The translations under genes and the position numbers were made by a program. Shown in pieces: positions 13,640 to 24,450 of a stretch of 64,000 nt of DNA. The DNA is taken from NCBI GenBank assembly GCA_963920665.1, contig OY987264.1, positions 28,686,906 to 28,750,905 of the forward strand, in the 5' to 3' direction. Positions within the stretch are counted from its first letter, which is position 1, and each line of letters opens with the position of its first letter. This DNA comes from Straminergon stramineum. Lineage: Eukaryota > Streptophyta > Bryopsida > Hypnales > Calliergonaceae. The notes beneath the pieces are model-generated. The model did no database searches. It had not been told where the DNA came from and saw nothing but the letters and a program-made list of their open reading frames with translations.

Positions 13640-13900
13640 ATCAAGTTTGTTATAAAACTTATCAAGTTTGGTTCCTACTACAATTGAAAAATTTGAAGAA
13701 TTCAATATTTTGTAGAAATGAGAACTTTGAGCCTATGACCATGGTCTCTTGATTTTCTAATTTTGGAATGATACAACAACTTTGATTTATACCATGATGT
13801 TCTACACTACAATGTGAATCTATAGTAGAAGTTTCAGATTTTTCATGTATTTTGTATTTTATGATTTTTTTCATTTTTTCATCAAAAATTCGTTATAATT
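13640..13900 (-). repeat. Dispersed repeat family R2, inverted copy
   Basis: Read on the minus strand this matches 57230-57430 and 32580-32740. Shared blocks include TATCATTC, AGAAAATCAA and ATAGGCTCAAAGTT. It lies head-to-head with the plus-strand copy at 13985-14375, making a large imperfect foldback. Confidence 0.55.
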
Positions 13901-13984
13901 TAAAATTTTTTAAAAGACATTATGAAAGATGTAATTCATAAACTTTGGGCCTTTGACTTTAAGGCATAAAGTTTTCCTATTAAT

Positions 13985-14375
13985 GACTTTCTTAAACCCT
14001 AAAGGACAAAGTCTATGACTATGTAATCAAACTTGAAGTCTATCACTATATATTATCTATTTATTGCTATTTATGATTGAAATTTATTGGTTTTATTTTC
14101 AAAAAATAAATTATATGTCTAATATTTTCATTCAAATTTCAAATGTTTTTGTGAAAATTTCAAATTACCATGAATTTTGAAGAAAAAATTAAAAAATTCT
14201 TATCAAATACAAATTCTTATCAAAAAATCTAAAATTTTTAGAGCAAAAGTAAATTATGGTAGAGCATTGTACAATGGTACAAAGAAATTTTTTGTTTCAC
14301 TAAATATTTCAAAACAAGACTATAGATTTTCAAATTTTTCAAGTGGAGTAAAAACTACACATCAAAAGCTTTATT
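13985..14375 (+). repeat. Dispersed repeat family R2, copy
   Basis: Starts with a block like AAAGGACAAAGTCTATGACTATG-type sequence shared with about 32350 and 57050. It ends with AAATTTTTCAAGTGGAGTA, followed by AAAACTACAC, as at 57400-57425. No coding potential. Confidence 0.5.
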
Positions 14376-14934
14376 TAGATTTGCTCAAATCCTAAAGAAA
14401 TCATTTGGAATGTCAAAATCAGTTTTAAAAGGAGAAAGCCCAAAGTATTGAAATACACTAGATAGTGTACCATTTATTTTATAAACTACTCCATTAAAGT
14501 AAAAAGCAACTAAAATGTCTTGACCTTATTCTTCAAATAACATCCGAGATTGTGGGAGGATTGTCCTAACTTGGATTTAAAAATATTTCTTAAATGGGCA
14601 TCATGTAGCTTTTTAAAGTCACTAGTCAACAATGAGCTTCTACCTTCAAGGTGCCATGGACACCTCAAAGGCACTAGTCAAAAAAATTTGAAGGTCAACT
14701 CCGTGATGTTAATATAGTATTGATAAAGTTGCACACAACAAATCAGATGAAAATTGTCCATTCTTCAATATGCACAAAGCCTAATTTACCATCCTAAAGA
14801 CCCACAATGTTCTTAGGGTACTTCTACCCTTAAAAAATTAATACATACATTCAATTAGACATTCTTTATGTTTTATTTTTTTTATTACGTTGAGATCTCC
14901 AAATTTGTTCTCCCTCTAATCAAGTTGTTAGTAC

Positions 14935-15100
14935 TATTGAAAAGCCTTCTCAAAAGATGGGTGCATGGACTTTGTTGTGTGTCATTTTGACTCATGACAA
15001 GAAAGATATTGAATTTCAAAGTGTTTATGAATTAAAAACCTAAAACATTACTTTAAAAAAAAATAATATTGTGATATGAAGGTACAAGGTATACTAGTAT
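14935..15100 (+). repeat. Dispersed repeat family R4, partial copy
   Basis: The stretch around AAAGATATTGAATTTCAAAG matches copies at 20872-21125 and 56560-56805, and inverted copies at 20365-20850. The family's distal end (GGYACAAGGTAYACTAGT) runs into the promoter-side tandem duplication that follows. Confidence 0.55.
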
Positions 15101-15556
15101 AGAAATGAAGAATACACCTATTCATTTATGCATCAAATCTAACTACCTCAGTGATAGGCCCCTCCTTCCATGGTCAAGGAATGCTAAGTCAATCATTGTT
15201 CTTTTGACCCTTGGACAAGAGGACAAAACCCAAAGCTATTCTCTACGCAATCAGGACTCCCTTGTTTTTTTCAAAAATGAAACAAATGAAAAAACTACTT
15301 TTGTTTTTTAAATTGTATTGTGATATAATGGCACATGATACACTAGTAGAAATGAAGAATACACCTATTCATTCATGCATCATATCATTTTTAGCTAACT
15401 ACCTCGGTGATAGGCCCCTCCTTCCACGGTCAAGGAATGCTAATAAGTCAGTCATAGGTCTCTCTTGACCTCTGGACGAGAGGACAAACCCCCCAGAGCT
15501 GCCGGCTCTCCACGCAGTCCGGGTTCCCTCGCTTTTTTTCAAAATTAAAAAACAAA
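15058..15556 (+). repeat. Tandem duplication (247 bp period) upstream of the chimeric gene
   Basis: Unit 1 (about 15058-15309) and unit 2 (about 15310-15556) share GAAGAATACACCTATTCATT, GTGATAGGCCCCTCCTTCCA and the block through GACAAGAGGACAAA/GACGAGAGGACAAA. The gene-proximal copy keeps CpGs where the distal copy mostly has TpG or CpA. The duplication abuts the CpG-rich promoter. Confidence 0.75.
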
Positions 15557-15827
15557 AATAAACCCAGAGATTCTCGTTCGTCCCGGGGTCGCCGGCCACC
15601 CCCATCGTGGTCATTGCTGTGGACGTTAGGGCGTTCCAGATTTCCCTGTTTTGTCTCACTGGCACTGCTGCCCAGGAGCGTCTCTCTCTCTATCCCTCCC
15701 TCTCTCTCTCTCTCTCTACTCACTGGCCGACTGGCGCCTTCACCGCGAACGTAACGTCGACTTGGAGTTTCCGCAAACAGATTCACCACCGATCGCCAGC
15801 ATCACTCTCCAGCTGCTGCGTGACGCC
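15557..15827 (+). promoter_or_regulatory. CpG-rich promoter and 5' leader of the OLA1-NPH3 chimera
   Basis: Base composition jumps from AT-rich to GC- and CpG-rich here. A CT-repeat tract (about 15681-15718), typical of plant transcription-start regions and leaders, lies about 110-145 bases before the ATG at 15828. No clear TATA box is visible. As the following exon is OLA1-derived, this is probably a copied OLA1 promoter; that is inference. Confidence 0.6.
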
Positions 15828-15914
15828 ATGCCGCCCAAGGCAGCCAAGGGCAAGGAGGCTCCGACCGAGCGCCCTGTCCTCGGTCGCTTCTCCTCCAACT
15901 TGAAGATCGGAATC
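15828..15914 (+). other. Orphan first coding exon of an OLA1/YchF-type GTPase
   Basis: ATG at 15828 encodes 29 residues opening [16 protein letters not shown] and ending FSSNLKIGI, then a GTACGT donor in phase 0. This matches the N-terminus of plant OLA1 (YchF subfamily, Obg-like ATPase), in which LKIGI directly precedes VGLPNVGKS (the P-loop). No P-loop exon or later OLA1 exon follows anywhere in the window. The next coding sequence downstream on the same strand is an NPH3 domain. The fragment is therefore a displaced exon, not a working OLA1 gene. Confidence 0.8.
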
Positions 15915-18900
15915 GTACGTTTTTTCTTCTACCATCACATTCGATTCGATTCGATTCTCCGGCCACGTACTGTCGCTAGCTGTTTCGATCTTCATTGCGT
16001 CGTTCGTTCTTTAGAAATCTTGTTTCCTAGAACACCGTGTTCAGGTTTGCGATTGGATTTGAATTCACCTGATTTGATTCAGTTTGGAACTCGAAGATTC
16101 CCCGGAAATCGCAGAGTTTCTATTATAAGACTATTCAATTTTTTGTATATTCGTTCTGGTTTCAAATGAACGAGGAGGATTGCAATGTGACAAGGAATTC
16201 GTTATTTGCATTCGAGTTATGAAGAAAGATTTTTTTTGTATTTGTATCATCTCTTCAAGATAGATATTGGTTTACGATTAGTACGTTTTAATTTCTTAGA
16301 CGAATGTACACCTGCTGACATGTGATAAAGTGACAATTTGAAGTGTCGATTCGGTAGATTACAGGAGGTTGTTAAGAAGAGCAGGCGCAGTTTTTGTGTT
16401 TGTTTTGTAATTGACGATTTTTGAGAATAATTGCTGGGGAGAGTGAGAATTTATTCATCGGGATACTTTCCGTGTAATTTTTTCTGAGGTGCTCATTTGA
16501 GATTTCGCATGAGGTGAGAGTTGTAGGCTTTCGCTTCTTAGCTGTAGGCGTCAGTATTTGAACTAATCATGCTGACTATAAGGGATGGTCGCACGAAATC
16601 GCAATTTTTGTTGTTGGGAATTCTACCTATTATCAGACTGGTCAATTTTTCATGATCTTAACCTGTATGAGTGTCTGGACCAGGAGGAGAACAGGGCATT
16701 GGTGGAAGGTGTGGTTGCCATGTTGCCGGCTCAGCAGGACGGAGTCTCCTGCAGCTTCTTGTTCCACCTGCTGCGCGCGGCGTGTGTGTTTGGCGTCAGC
16801 ACTGAGTGCAGAGAAGAGCTCGAGAGGCGGGTTGGCTGCCAGCTTGAGCATGCGTCCTTGAGCGATCTTCTGATTCCGTCTTCCAATCCGTCCAGTCCGA
16901 CGATGTATGATCTCGACGTCGCCCAACGCATTCTAGAACAATTCTTACTGAAGGTCTGTTTCCGTCTACATCTATGCATGATCTGAAAAAGTGTCCATGG
17001 GCCTTCAGACCTAAACCTAAAAGTACAGTCTAACTTTCATAATATTATGACAATGCATGATATGGCGATATTATTGTTTTAAGGAATGCTCATGTGACAA
17101 GTCAATCCATGCTTGCAACCTTGAAGTTAGGGCTTCCCAAACATATCATTGGTCGAGGGGCAACAGTACTTGGCTGCGGTTGAATTCATTGTGGTGATCA
17201 TTCTGTGTTGTACTACTTCAGGACCAATCGGGCGTTGTCAGTCCCACTGCGGCGACTGTGAAGTCGGGTAAGCGGCTTCACGTTTTCGAGAACGGCGTCA
17301 GTAAACCGCTAATGACCCCGAGCATGACTCAGATGAAAGTAGCCAAGCTCATGGATGCGTACCTAGCCGAAGTTGCCAGAGATGCAAACCTGCCGCTGGC
17401 GAGGTTTCAGAACCTGGCCGAGTCGTTGCCTCAATTCTCGCGCGCGACCGACGACGGATTGTATAGAGCTGTTGATACATACCTTAAGGCATGCCCTACT
17501 TCGACTTATTTCTATTGAAAAAACCTTGCTCTATGGAAAACCGTATTTTCGTTCAAAGGTACATTATGGCCTTCACGTCGACCTGTGGCCAGACGTTCCT
17601 CCTTTGAGAGCGATTGAAATAATTAATTATTTAGAGAACATGAATTTCTAAGACGATTGATTCTGTAAACTCCACAGGCACATCCAACTATGACAGAGCA
17701 CGAGCGGAAGAAACTATGCCGTGTTATGGATTGCCAGCGACTGTCCATTGAAGCTTGTCTGCATGCTGCTCAGAACGAGCGTCTCCCTCTTCGCGTTGTC
17801 GTCCAGGTTACCTGAAATTCCTCATAGAGTTTAACTCTCTACTTCCCGAAGTCGTTGAATGCACCATCCTGCTGCAACCTTTACCAACATCATGTTTGTT
17901 TCCCTGCAGGTGCTCTTCAGTGAGCAAGTCAAGCTTCGGAACGCCATCTCCGGAAACTCTTCCAAGAAAATGCGTGACCATGATGGCAGCGCTTACCCTT
18001 CCGCTCGCGACCATTCGCAAGCCGGTGGCCAGAGCGCCACCTCTCGCCAAGACGACTCGGAAGCCGACGGCCAATCCCTCCGTGAAAGCTGGCTTGCTGC
18101 ACGACAAGACATCAAGCACCTCAAGCAAGATATGGAAAGAATGAAAGCCAAATACGCTCATCTCGAACACGAGTCCCTGACGCAACAGGTAACTAAACTC
18201 ATTTCTCGCGCTCGGTCTGTCGCCCGTTGCTTCCTCTCTTCTCCTGTTTTTTTTTTCCATGTTTTGCCTCAGGTTAATTGTGCCTACAGAAGCTATATCC
18301 ACGCTGTATCTTCTTGTGTATCTTCTGATGTATAGTGTTCGTTTCCACTTAAAGCATGAAACTAGGTAGAAATACCTAATTGCAACGTAGACTGAAATGC
18401 AGCATCCTAAAATTTTGCATGATGAGGACCTATTGATTTTGACAATATATACTACCTCGTCATCTACTAATTAAAACTTTGAACGCTTGTAACTTCTGCA
18501 TATACTATCCAAGCAAGGCGTAGTTTGGTGCACCGGAGTCCCCTGGCAGCTCCTAACAAGGATCAATAATTTTTTGGTTAGTCTAACAATAAGAACTGAG
18601 GTTAAAGATTTGTATGAAGGTGCGGTTACCTTAAGCTTTCCGATTTGTTATCCCTGACATTGGAAATACAACAAATGTTGTCTCCGCAGGTCGAGAACAA
18701 GGCGAAGCCCAAGGCTCATTCCTCCTCGGGTTGGACGTCCGGGTGGAGAAAGCTGAGCAGCACGTTGAAACCGCCGAGCTTATTCCACGGTTCGAAATCG
18801 GAGTTGGAGTACGTGCACAAAGATGACGACGCCTCCATGGCCCCGACGCATGCTTCCGGCGACGCCGCTCATATCTCGCACTCCAATTTCAGCACGCCTC

Positions 18901-18998
18901 GCGCACCTTCCAAGCAGCGCGGACCCGAACAGCGCCGTAGGTCGCATTCCGTGTCGTCCGCATTCACTGTGCAAAGATGGCGCAACTCCATATCCTGA
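15828..18998 (+). CDS. Chimeric OLA1-exon / NPH3-RPT2-like protein lacking BTB (predicted 446 aa)
   Basis: Predicted exons are 15828-15914, 16684-16953, 17222-17488, 17678-17806, 17910-18188 and 18690-18998. All junctions are phase 0. Exons 2-6 encode 417 residues of an NPH3/RPT2-like protein. Exon 2 has [20 protein letters not shown] and [20 protein letters not shown]. Exon 4 has [20 protein letters not shown] followed by RLPLRVVVQ. Exon 5 ends in a probable coiled coil (about residues 265-305 of the fusion), and the C-terminus is RWRNSIS. Family members are adaptors in phototropin blue-light signalling at the plasma membrane and bind CUL3 through an N-terminal BTB domain. Here the BTB and first part of the NPH3 domain are absent; 15915-16683 holds no BTB-like frame. 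The OLA1 exon supplies the start codon. The exons are intact and GC-rich, suggesting selection. Exon 3 uses a GC donor. The exon 1-2 join is predicted, not observed. Confidence 0.7.
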
Positions 18999-19734
18999 TA
19001 CAAAACCCTCTGTAGTATCCCGTCTTTGGTCTCGGTTGGTAGTTGTTGGTGGTGGTGGGATGAATTGGTGAGTTGATGAGTGGGAAGATTAGTTGGTTGA
19101 TATGCTCGAAAGTGTACATTACAGTCTTCACTGATTCTAGTTGGAATCAACACTCTGCTCTAGACTAAACCATGAGCATTAGATCCTTAAGAGCTATGCG
19201 CTATGGCTCAATCAGAGTTCTGAGTTCTGTGCTGTGAGCTCTGAGTCGGTTATCGGACATAACCCTCTCTGATAGTGTTGGGGGTTATTACTCTAAATCA
19301 TTCTCCCTCCTTCAAACTGCATTAGCATTGTGCTATGTGGCAATGAAAGTGACAGGAAATGGTCGAGTTCTAGTACAAGATTGTTGAAGGTAACCCTGTC
19401 GTTTAGATTAATTCAGGATCATTAGATCTTGGAGATCGTGGGTTCTCCGAGAGTGTGAGAAGGACAGGATGAGCGGTACAGCTCTAAACCCTCTTCCTCT
19501 TTCTTTCAAATTGCATTGCTCCGTGGGGTGATAGGAGACGCTTACGTTCAGGTTTACAACTCCGTGCAATTTGCTGTAGTTTAGTTGAGGGTTAGGGTCG
19601 CATAAATTAACTGTAAATTATTGGCAAAGGCATGAGAAGAGGATTGGTTCAATTAGTCATGAGTGCACTTGCTGCTGTGTGCTTCATTAGGACTGTCCAG
19701 TGAGATTTTTGATCTATTTACGCCAGCCATGTGG
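18999..19734 (+). other. Probable 3' UTR and downstream flank of the chimeric gene
   Basis: Intermediate-GC, non-coding sequence after the TGA at 18996-18998. A weak duplication is visible: CTCTAAATCATTCTCCCTCC-like sequence at about 19290 recurs diverged at about 19480. No clear poly(A) signal can be singled out. Confidence 0.4.
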
Positions 19735-20112
19735 CGTAAATCCAGTGATGGCTTCCTGAATGGGTGCAAGGGCCATGTGTTTATGTTCTATTATTTTAAG
19801 ATACCCTCATGTTTCTGTATTAAAATCTTACGCAATTATAAAATCTTGTACAGTGAAAAGGACTTAACAGAACGATCCTATTGGACACGACCTCGTTTTC
19901 AAATTTCGAAATGAAGCTGTTGCGTGAATTGGGGCCGGAAACGAGTAAAATTTCTGGCGAATCTGGAATTCTGGACAGGCACGTCCGTTCTGGTAAAGTC
20001 TTATTCTGGTAAGGCACTTAAGTTCTGGTAAAGGCCTATCCTGGTAGTGAATAGTGTTCTGGAATCAAAGCCGTAACCAAGATGGTGGAAGCCATTTTTA
20101 AATAGCGAGGGT
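19735..20112 (+). repeat. Dispersed repeat family R3, copy 1
   Basis: Matches 31600-31990 in inverted orientation over about 380 bases, from ATCCAGTGATGGCTTCCTGA to CAAGATGGTGGAAG. A short internal motif TTCTGGTAA recurs three to four times. The family is unidentified and non-coding. Confidence 0.65.
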
Positions 20113-20364
20113 GTGGTCATTGCAGCTGGAAGGGGACCGCCGAGCCCTTCCCCCAAAGTGGGAGGGAAATAATATAATAAATCTAAACTGGAAATCGGCG
20201 CTGTTTTCTATCGTACTAATTTTTAATGACCTTGTCGGACACTGCTAAAATGGGTAGCAGAAGGGAGACAAGACTTGGACGGTTGTTATAACTCTTGCCT
20301 TTTCCGATTGGCCCACCATTGTAGAAGTTCAGTTTATTCCGGGTTCTAATCTTATTATTATACA

Positions 20365-20850
20365 TACTACTGTAGTGTGCCTTGTGTTGTTGCCACAGTC
20401 AAAATGCAAGTAGAAGTAATTTTCTAATTCAAATATAACTTTGAAATTTAATATCTTTCACATTGTAGGTCCAAATGCCATGAAACAAAGCCTATGCGCC
20501 CCTCCTCGCACATAGCTTTTGAACAATACCAAGAACATGGTTGGCGGATGCACAGTCTAGAGGATCTCACTGTAACAAACAAACAAATAGCCTAACTGAA
20601 GGTATGGAGTAGTATATTTTGTGCCATTGCCATAGCCAAAAAATAAAGTAAAAGTAATTTTGTAATTTTTTTGATTAAAAAAAACCTTTGAAATTCAATA
20701 ACTTTCACACCGTAGGTCCAAACACCACGAAGTAAAGCCCGTGCACCCCTCCTCGTTGAGGGCTTTCCTATAGTACCAACAATGTGATTAGGGGATGCAC
20801 GGTCCATGAGATCTCAATGTAACAAACAAAAAAAACAATCTAATTTAAGT
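20365..20850 (-). repeat. Two tandem R4 copies in inverted orientation
   Basis: Copies at about 20365-20595 and 20612-20850 repeat GTAGGTCCAAA, GCACCCCTCCTCG and GAGATCTCAATGTAACAAAC-type blocks. The next copy (20872-21125) lies in the opposite orientation, giving a head-to-head arrangement. Confidence 0.65.
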
Positions 20851-20871
20851 TATAGAAATGAAATTGTTATG

Positions 20872-21125
20872 GCTATTTGTTTTGTTTTGTTTGTTTGCTA
20901 CAGTGAGATCTTGGGAACATTGTGTCCCTAGTGGTGTTCATAGAATTGTTAGAAAGCTCTCTCTTAGGAGCCGTGCAAGGGTTTTTATTTTGTCATGTTT
21001 TGACTTGTGACAGAAAAGATATTGAATTTCAAAGTTTTTGTGAATTAGAAAATTAGAAAATTGTTTTCATTTTTATTTTATTATATTCTGGCAACAACAT
21101 AAGACATATTAGTAATGATTGTAAT
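20872..21125 (+). repeat. Dispersed repeat family R4, plus-strand copy
   Basis: Begins with TTTGTTTTGTTTGTTTGCTA and GTGAGATCTT, and carries AGATATTGAATTTCAAAG. It is the same element as 56560-56805. Non-coding. Confidence 0.65.
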
Positions 21126-21818
21126 ACATAGTCTAGACACGTTAGTAACCCCTAAAAGACCAAGAGGTCTTTGAATGACTTGTTGAAAATTCAAGTAGGG
21201 TCCTAAAAAGTCAATTTTGAATTACTCTTTTTGAAATTTTGAGAAGAGTTGTATACATATACCGCCTTTTAAGGAATATCATTTATTTCCAGATCAAGTG
21301 TCTGGATTAGAAGTTATATTTCTTGAAGTTTTTCAAGCTATGGTCAGCTTTGGTCAACATGTGCAAAACTCCTCCTCTACTTCTTAAATTTGGTATGTAG
21401 ATAACTATCATTATATAGGATGCAACTCTAAGAAAATTCCATGTGTAGTGCAAAAATTTCACTCTATAAGTAATTAAAGTCTACTAACCCTTGTAGATTC
21501 TTGTAAAACCTTGACACTAAGGTAGGGAATTCCAAATCCAATCCCTTTCAAATTCCACCATCTATATTTAGGCCTTGAATGGCCATCAACCTTTCTCCAA
21601 TATTGCAACAAGGTTTCAAGAGAAATCAATGGAGGAGTTGCCAAATACATTGAAAACTATCTTGTGCAATCCCTAGATTTAGTCATCTTCTTTAAAAAAT
21701 ACTAGCTTCCTCAATCATGGAATTTCCTCTTCCATGAGGTCAATCTATACACACTCAGTGAATTCTATAAAAAAATTGGATGAAAATTCATTTTACTGTA
21801 AGTTCAAACATTCATTGG
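21126..21818. other. Intergenic, no feature seen
   Basis: AT-rich sequence without coding frames or recognisable repeats. Confidence 0.4.
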
Positions 21819-22068
21819 GAAATACCCCTCCCCCCATTGTCTTTATACTACTACAATATTGTTTCAATAGTTTCACAATCCAGTATTGAAAGTGTATTGT
21901 TGTAGTACAACATCAATATTGCAACAATATAGTTTTTAGTGGGAACAATGTATCCCATTGAAACCATATTGTTATAGTGCGACTTTTGTATATTAACAAT
22001 ACATTTTCAATATTAGACTATGAACCCATTGAAACAATATTGTTTCACTTGGGGGGGTACTTTCTTGA
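21819..22068. mobile_element. Foldback (MITE-like) element, about 250 bp
   Basis: The left arm (about 21849-21906: ACAATATTGTTTCAAT, CAGTATTGAAAGTGTATTGT) pairs with the right arm (about 21984-22050: ACAATACATTTTCAATAT, ATTGAAACAATATTGTTTCA). C-rich and G-rich outer ends (about 21823-21837, 22052-22059) may also pair. No clear target duplication was found, so the outer limits are approximate. Confidence 0.55.
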
Positions 22069-22353
22069 TGTTGTTTGACCAACCACTAGCCACTTTCTAA
22101 CCCCACTAGTGTCCCTAGATTAGAGCAAAAAAGTGAAGTCATTCAAATAAAAAAGGTGTGAGAGATTTATGTTGAAAGCAACCAAATCATAACTAGTATA
22201 CATGCGTTAACAAATAACTTTTATAGAAGCAAAGGATATGCTCACATCACTAAAAAAAACACCAATATCCAAACTATGTCATAATAAATGAACTACAATA
22301 TTATGAAGTGATTCTATATAATTGATTGTAAATAGTAAAATTTAGTGAAAGAA
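22069..22353. other. Intergenic, no feature seen
   Basis: AT-rich and non-coding. A CACTAAAAAAAA stretch at 22243 has no inverted partner. Confidence 0.35.
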
Positions 22354-22599
22354 TCAAGTCAAAGTCAATTGATGGGACTGAAAACAACAATGAAGACTTT
22401 CAATATCCTTCTCAATCATATTAAGCTTACTAACCAAAAGACTAAAAAGACTAGTATCACTAAGTTGTTGTAAATATGACTGAATATTTGTTAAGATTGC
22501 ATGTTCCAAAGTATATGTAGTAGGAGACTAAGGTTGTTCAACTTCTAATTCAATTTCTTCATTGCTTTCTTCTAATTCATTTTGAATTATTGAAGACAT
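22354..22599 (-). pseudogene. Short relic ORF with one internal stop, unknown
   Basis: Minus-strand ATG at 22599 opens an 82-codon frame with a single TAG after EQP. Acidic residues (EESNEEIELEVEQ) come first, then a helical stretch (SLLVSKLNMIEKDIESL). It could be the C-terminal part of the DNA-binding second protein that PIF/Harbinger elements carry, given the transposase relic 2.2 kb away. That is a guess, as no Myb-like motif is visible. Confidence 0.2.
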
Positions 22600-24450
22600 G
22601 ATTGTACACAATTTGGCATCTTCTAACATACATGATGCTAGTTTAGTTGTTCAATTAACTCAAAGTGACATTGACAACTATATCAATTAAACCCAAAGTG
22701 GAAATTAACCCATATCCATCTACAATTATCACTAGTTTGAATATAAGTATATTACCAATAAGTACTTAATTGTCTTCTTCGTATTTTTCACTAAAGTACA
22801 ATAAAAACTAATATTTCATAAGTTTTAACCTATATTGGAGAAACCTTCTATTCTAATTTGGCATGGAAATACAACAATGAGGGGTATAAAAAACCTAAGA
22901 AGGAGTTCAATCCTTGGGGTTTGTCTTTCTTCCATTCTATAACTTACTCTTATTTTTTTGAGGAATATAAAATGTTGTCAATGGTTATACTTGAAATTCT
23001 TATTACCCCCACAAGGTTGAGATATGTGTTATGTCTTTTCTTCATCCTTGTAGAGTGTGGTTGAAAAGGATATTTCTAGGTAAGCCAAGTTATTTTGCCA
23101 TAAGTGCTCAAGAAAGAAAAAACCAGCCATGCAATAGATTTCCAAAATCACCATTAAACCAAGTTCTCTACATGGCCATATTGGAGTGGTATCCAAAATC
23201 TTCATAATTAGTGGATGCTAGAGATTTACGAGTAGATAGTGGACCTATTTCAAAGAGTATTTATTATATATGGTTCCTATACTTACAATTATCTTTTTTG
23301 AATATTACAAGTACTTGCAAGTCATATATACATATCTATTTATAATGCATGAGTTTTTTTTACAACATGTATTAGTAGAGTCTCATGCATTATGTATATT
23401 TTTTTCTCCATTATATAGTCCAATAAATGTATTCGTATGTTTTAGAGATGTTCGTGAATCATCAATCAATTATTCCACCAAAAAGAGACGTTTATCTTTG
23501 AAAGCAATAGATGGAGCATTGCCCTCAATGGACAAGACTAGAATTGACTTTATATAGGCTATAGCTGACTAGTGGACATGATTGTGACAATCTTTGACAC
23601 AAAGAAATTATGGAAATGGAAAAACATAAGCATCGTGATATGGTGTAGCTTGAGCAATTAAGAATTACTAGTACTATAGAGAATGGAAAAGATACATGGA
23701 TGCTCTTCTGAGCTTAGCGAATGCTATGAAAATTATTGGAAGTGTTTTGGCAAATAGATAGAATCTTGCAAGAGCAATATAAAATTATGAACTATATTAC
23801 ATGTATCACTATTTCTATGTAATTTCTGAAAATGGTTGTTTTTAAAAGTTATAACAAAATTGCAATTTTCATTCTTGTTTTTTTAGGTCAAGTCTTATGT
23901 TATTCGTTTTTGAATTTATAAATATTCCAATGCCTAATTTTATTTTATTTTAACATTGATTGACCAATGACTTACTCAATTACTAATTTTTAGTAGTAGG
24001 TGGATGGATTTGTTCTGAAATTCAACTTGCAATGCTTTGCTTTGCAATCAATTGATGTTTTGATTAGTAGGTGATTTTCAAATGTAGCATATAATGTTTG
24101 TTCATCAATTTAGTTTTTTTATTAGGTGGTTTTATTCATCTTAACAATTTTTTTCTTTACTATATGAAGGGCATGCAACATGGTAGAACAAGTACTTGTA
24201 GTTGTAGCTACAATGATGGGAGGAGTAAACATAGCTCTTGGTACTATGGTACAAATGGCAACAAAGGACTTGTTTGATGGAAATTCAAAATAAAAATTAC
24301 AATTTGTATCATCTTTGAAGCATTTCAAAAAAAATGATGTTAGATGAGATCTTACCAATCCTTCTCTCTATATTGGAATGTGGATTACTTTTCTATCAAG
24401 TTCATGTTCAAAAAGTTGGAAAGAAAAAGATTTTTTGTTCACATCACTCA
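22600..24450. other. Intergenic AT-rich DNA
   Basis: Short open frames such as 22858-23064 and 23270-23557 show no motif or codon bias. Nothing else is recognised. Confidence 0.35.

Noticed and set aside
15915..16683. A hidden BTB-encoding exon between the OLA1 exon and the NPH3 exons
   Set aside because: No frame in this stretch shows BTB-like sequence, and the bases look like a normal plant intron.
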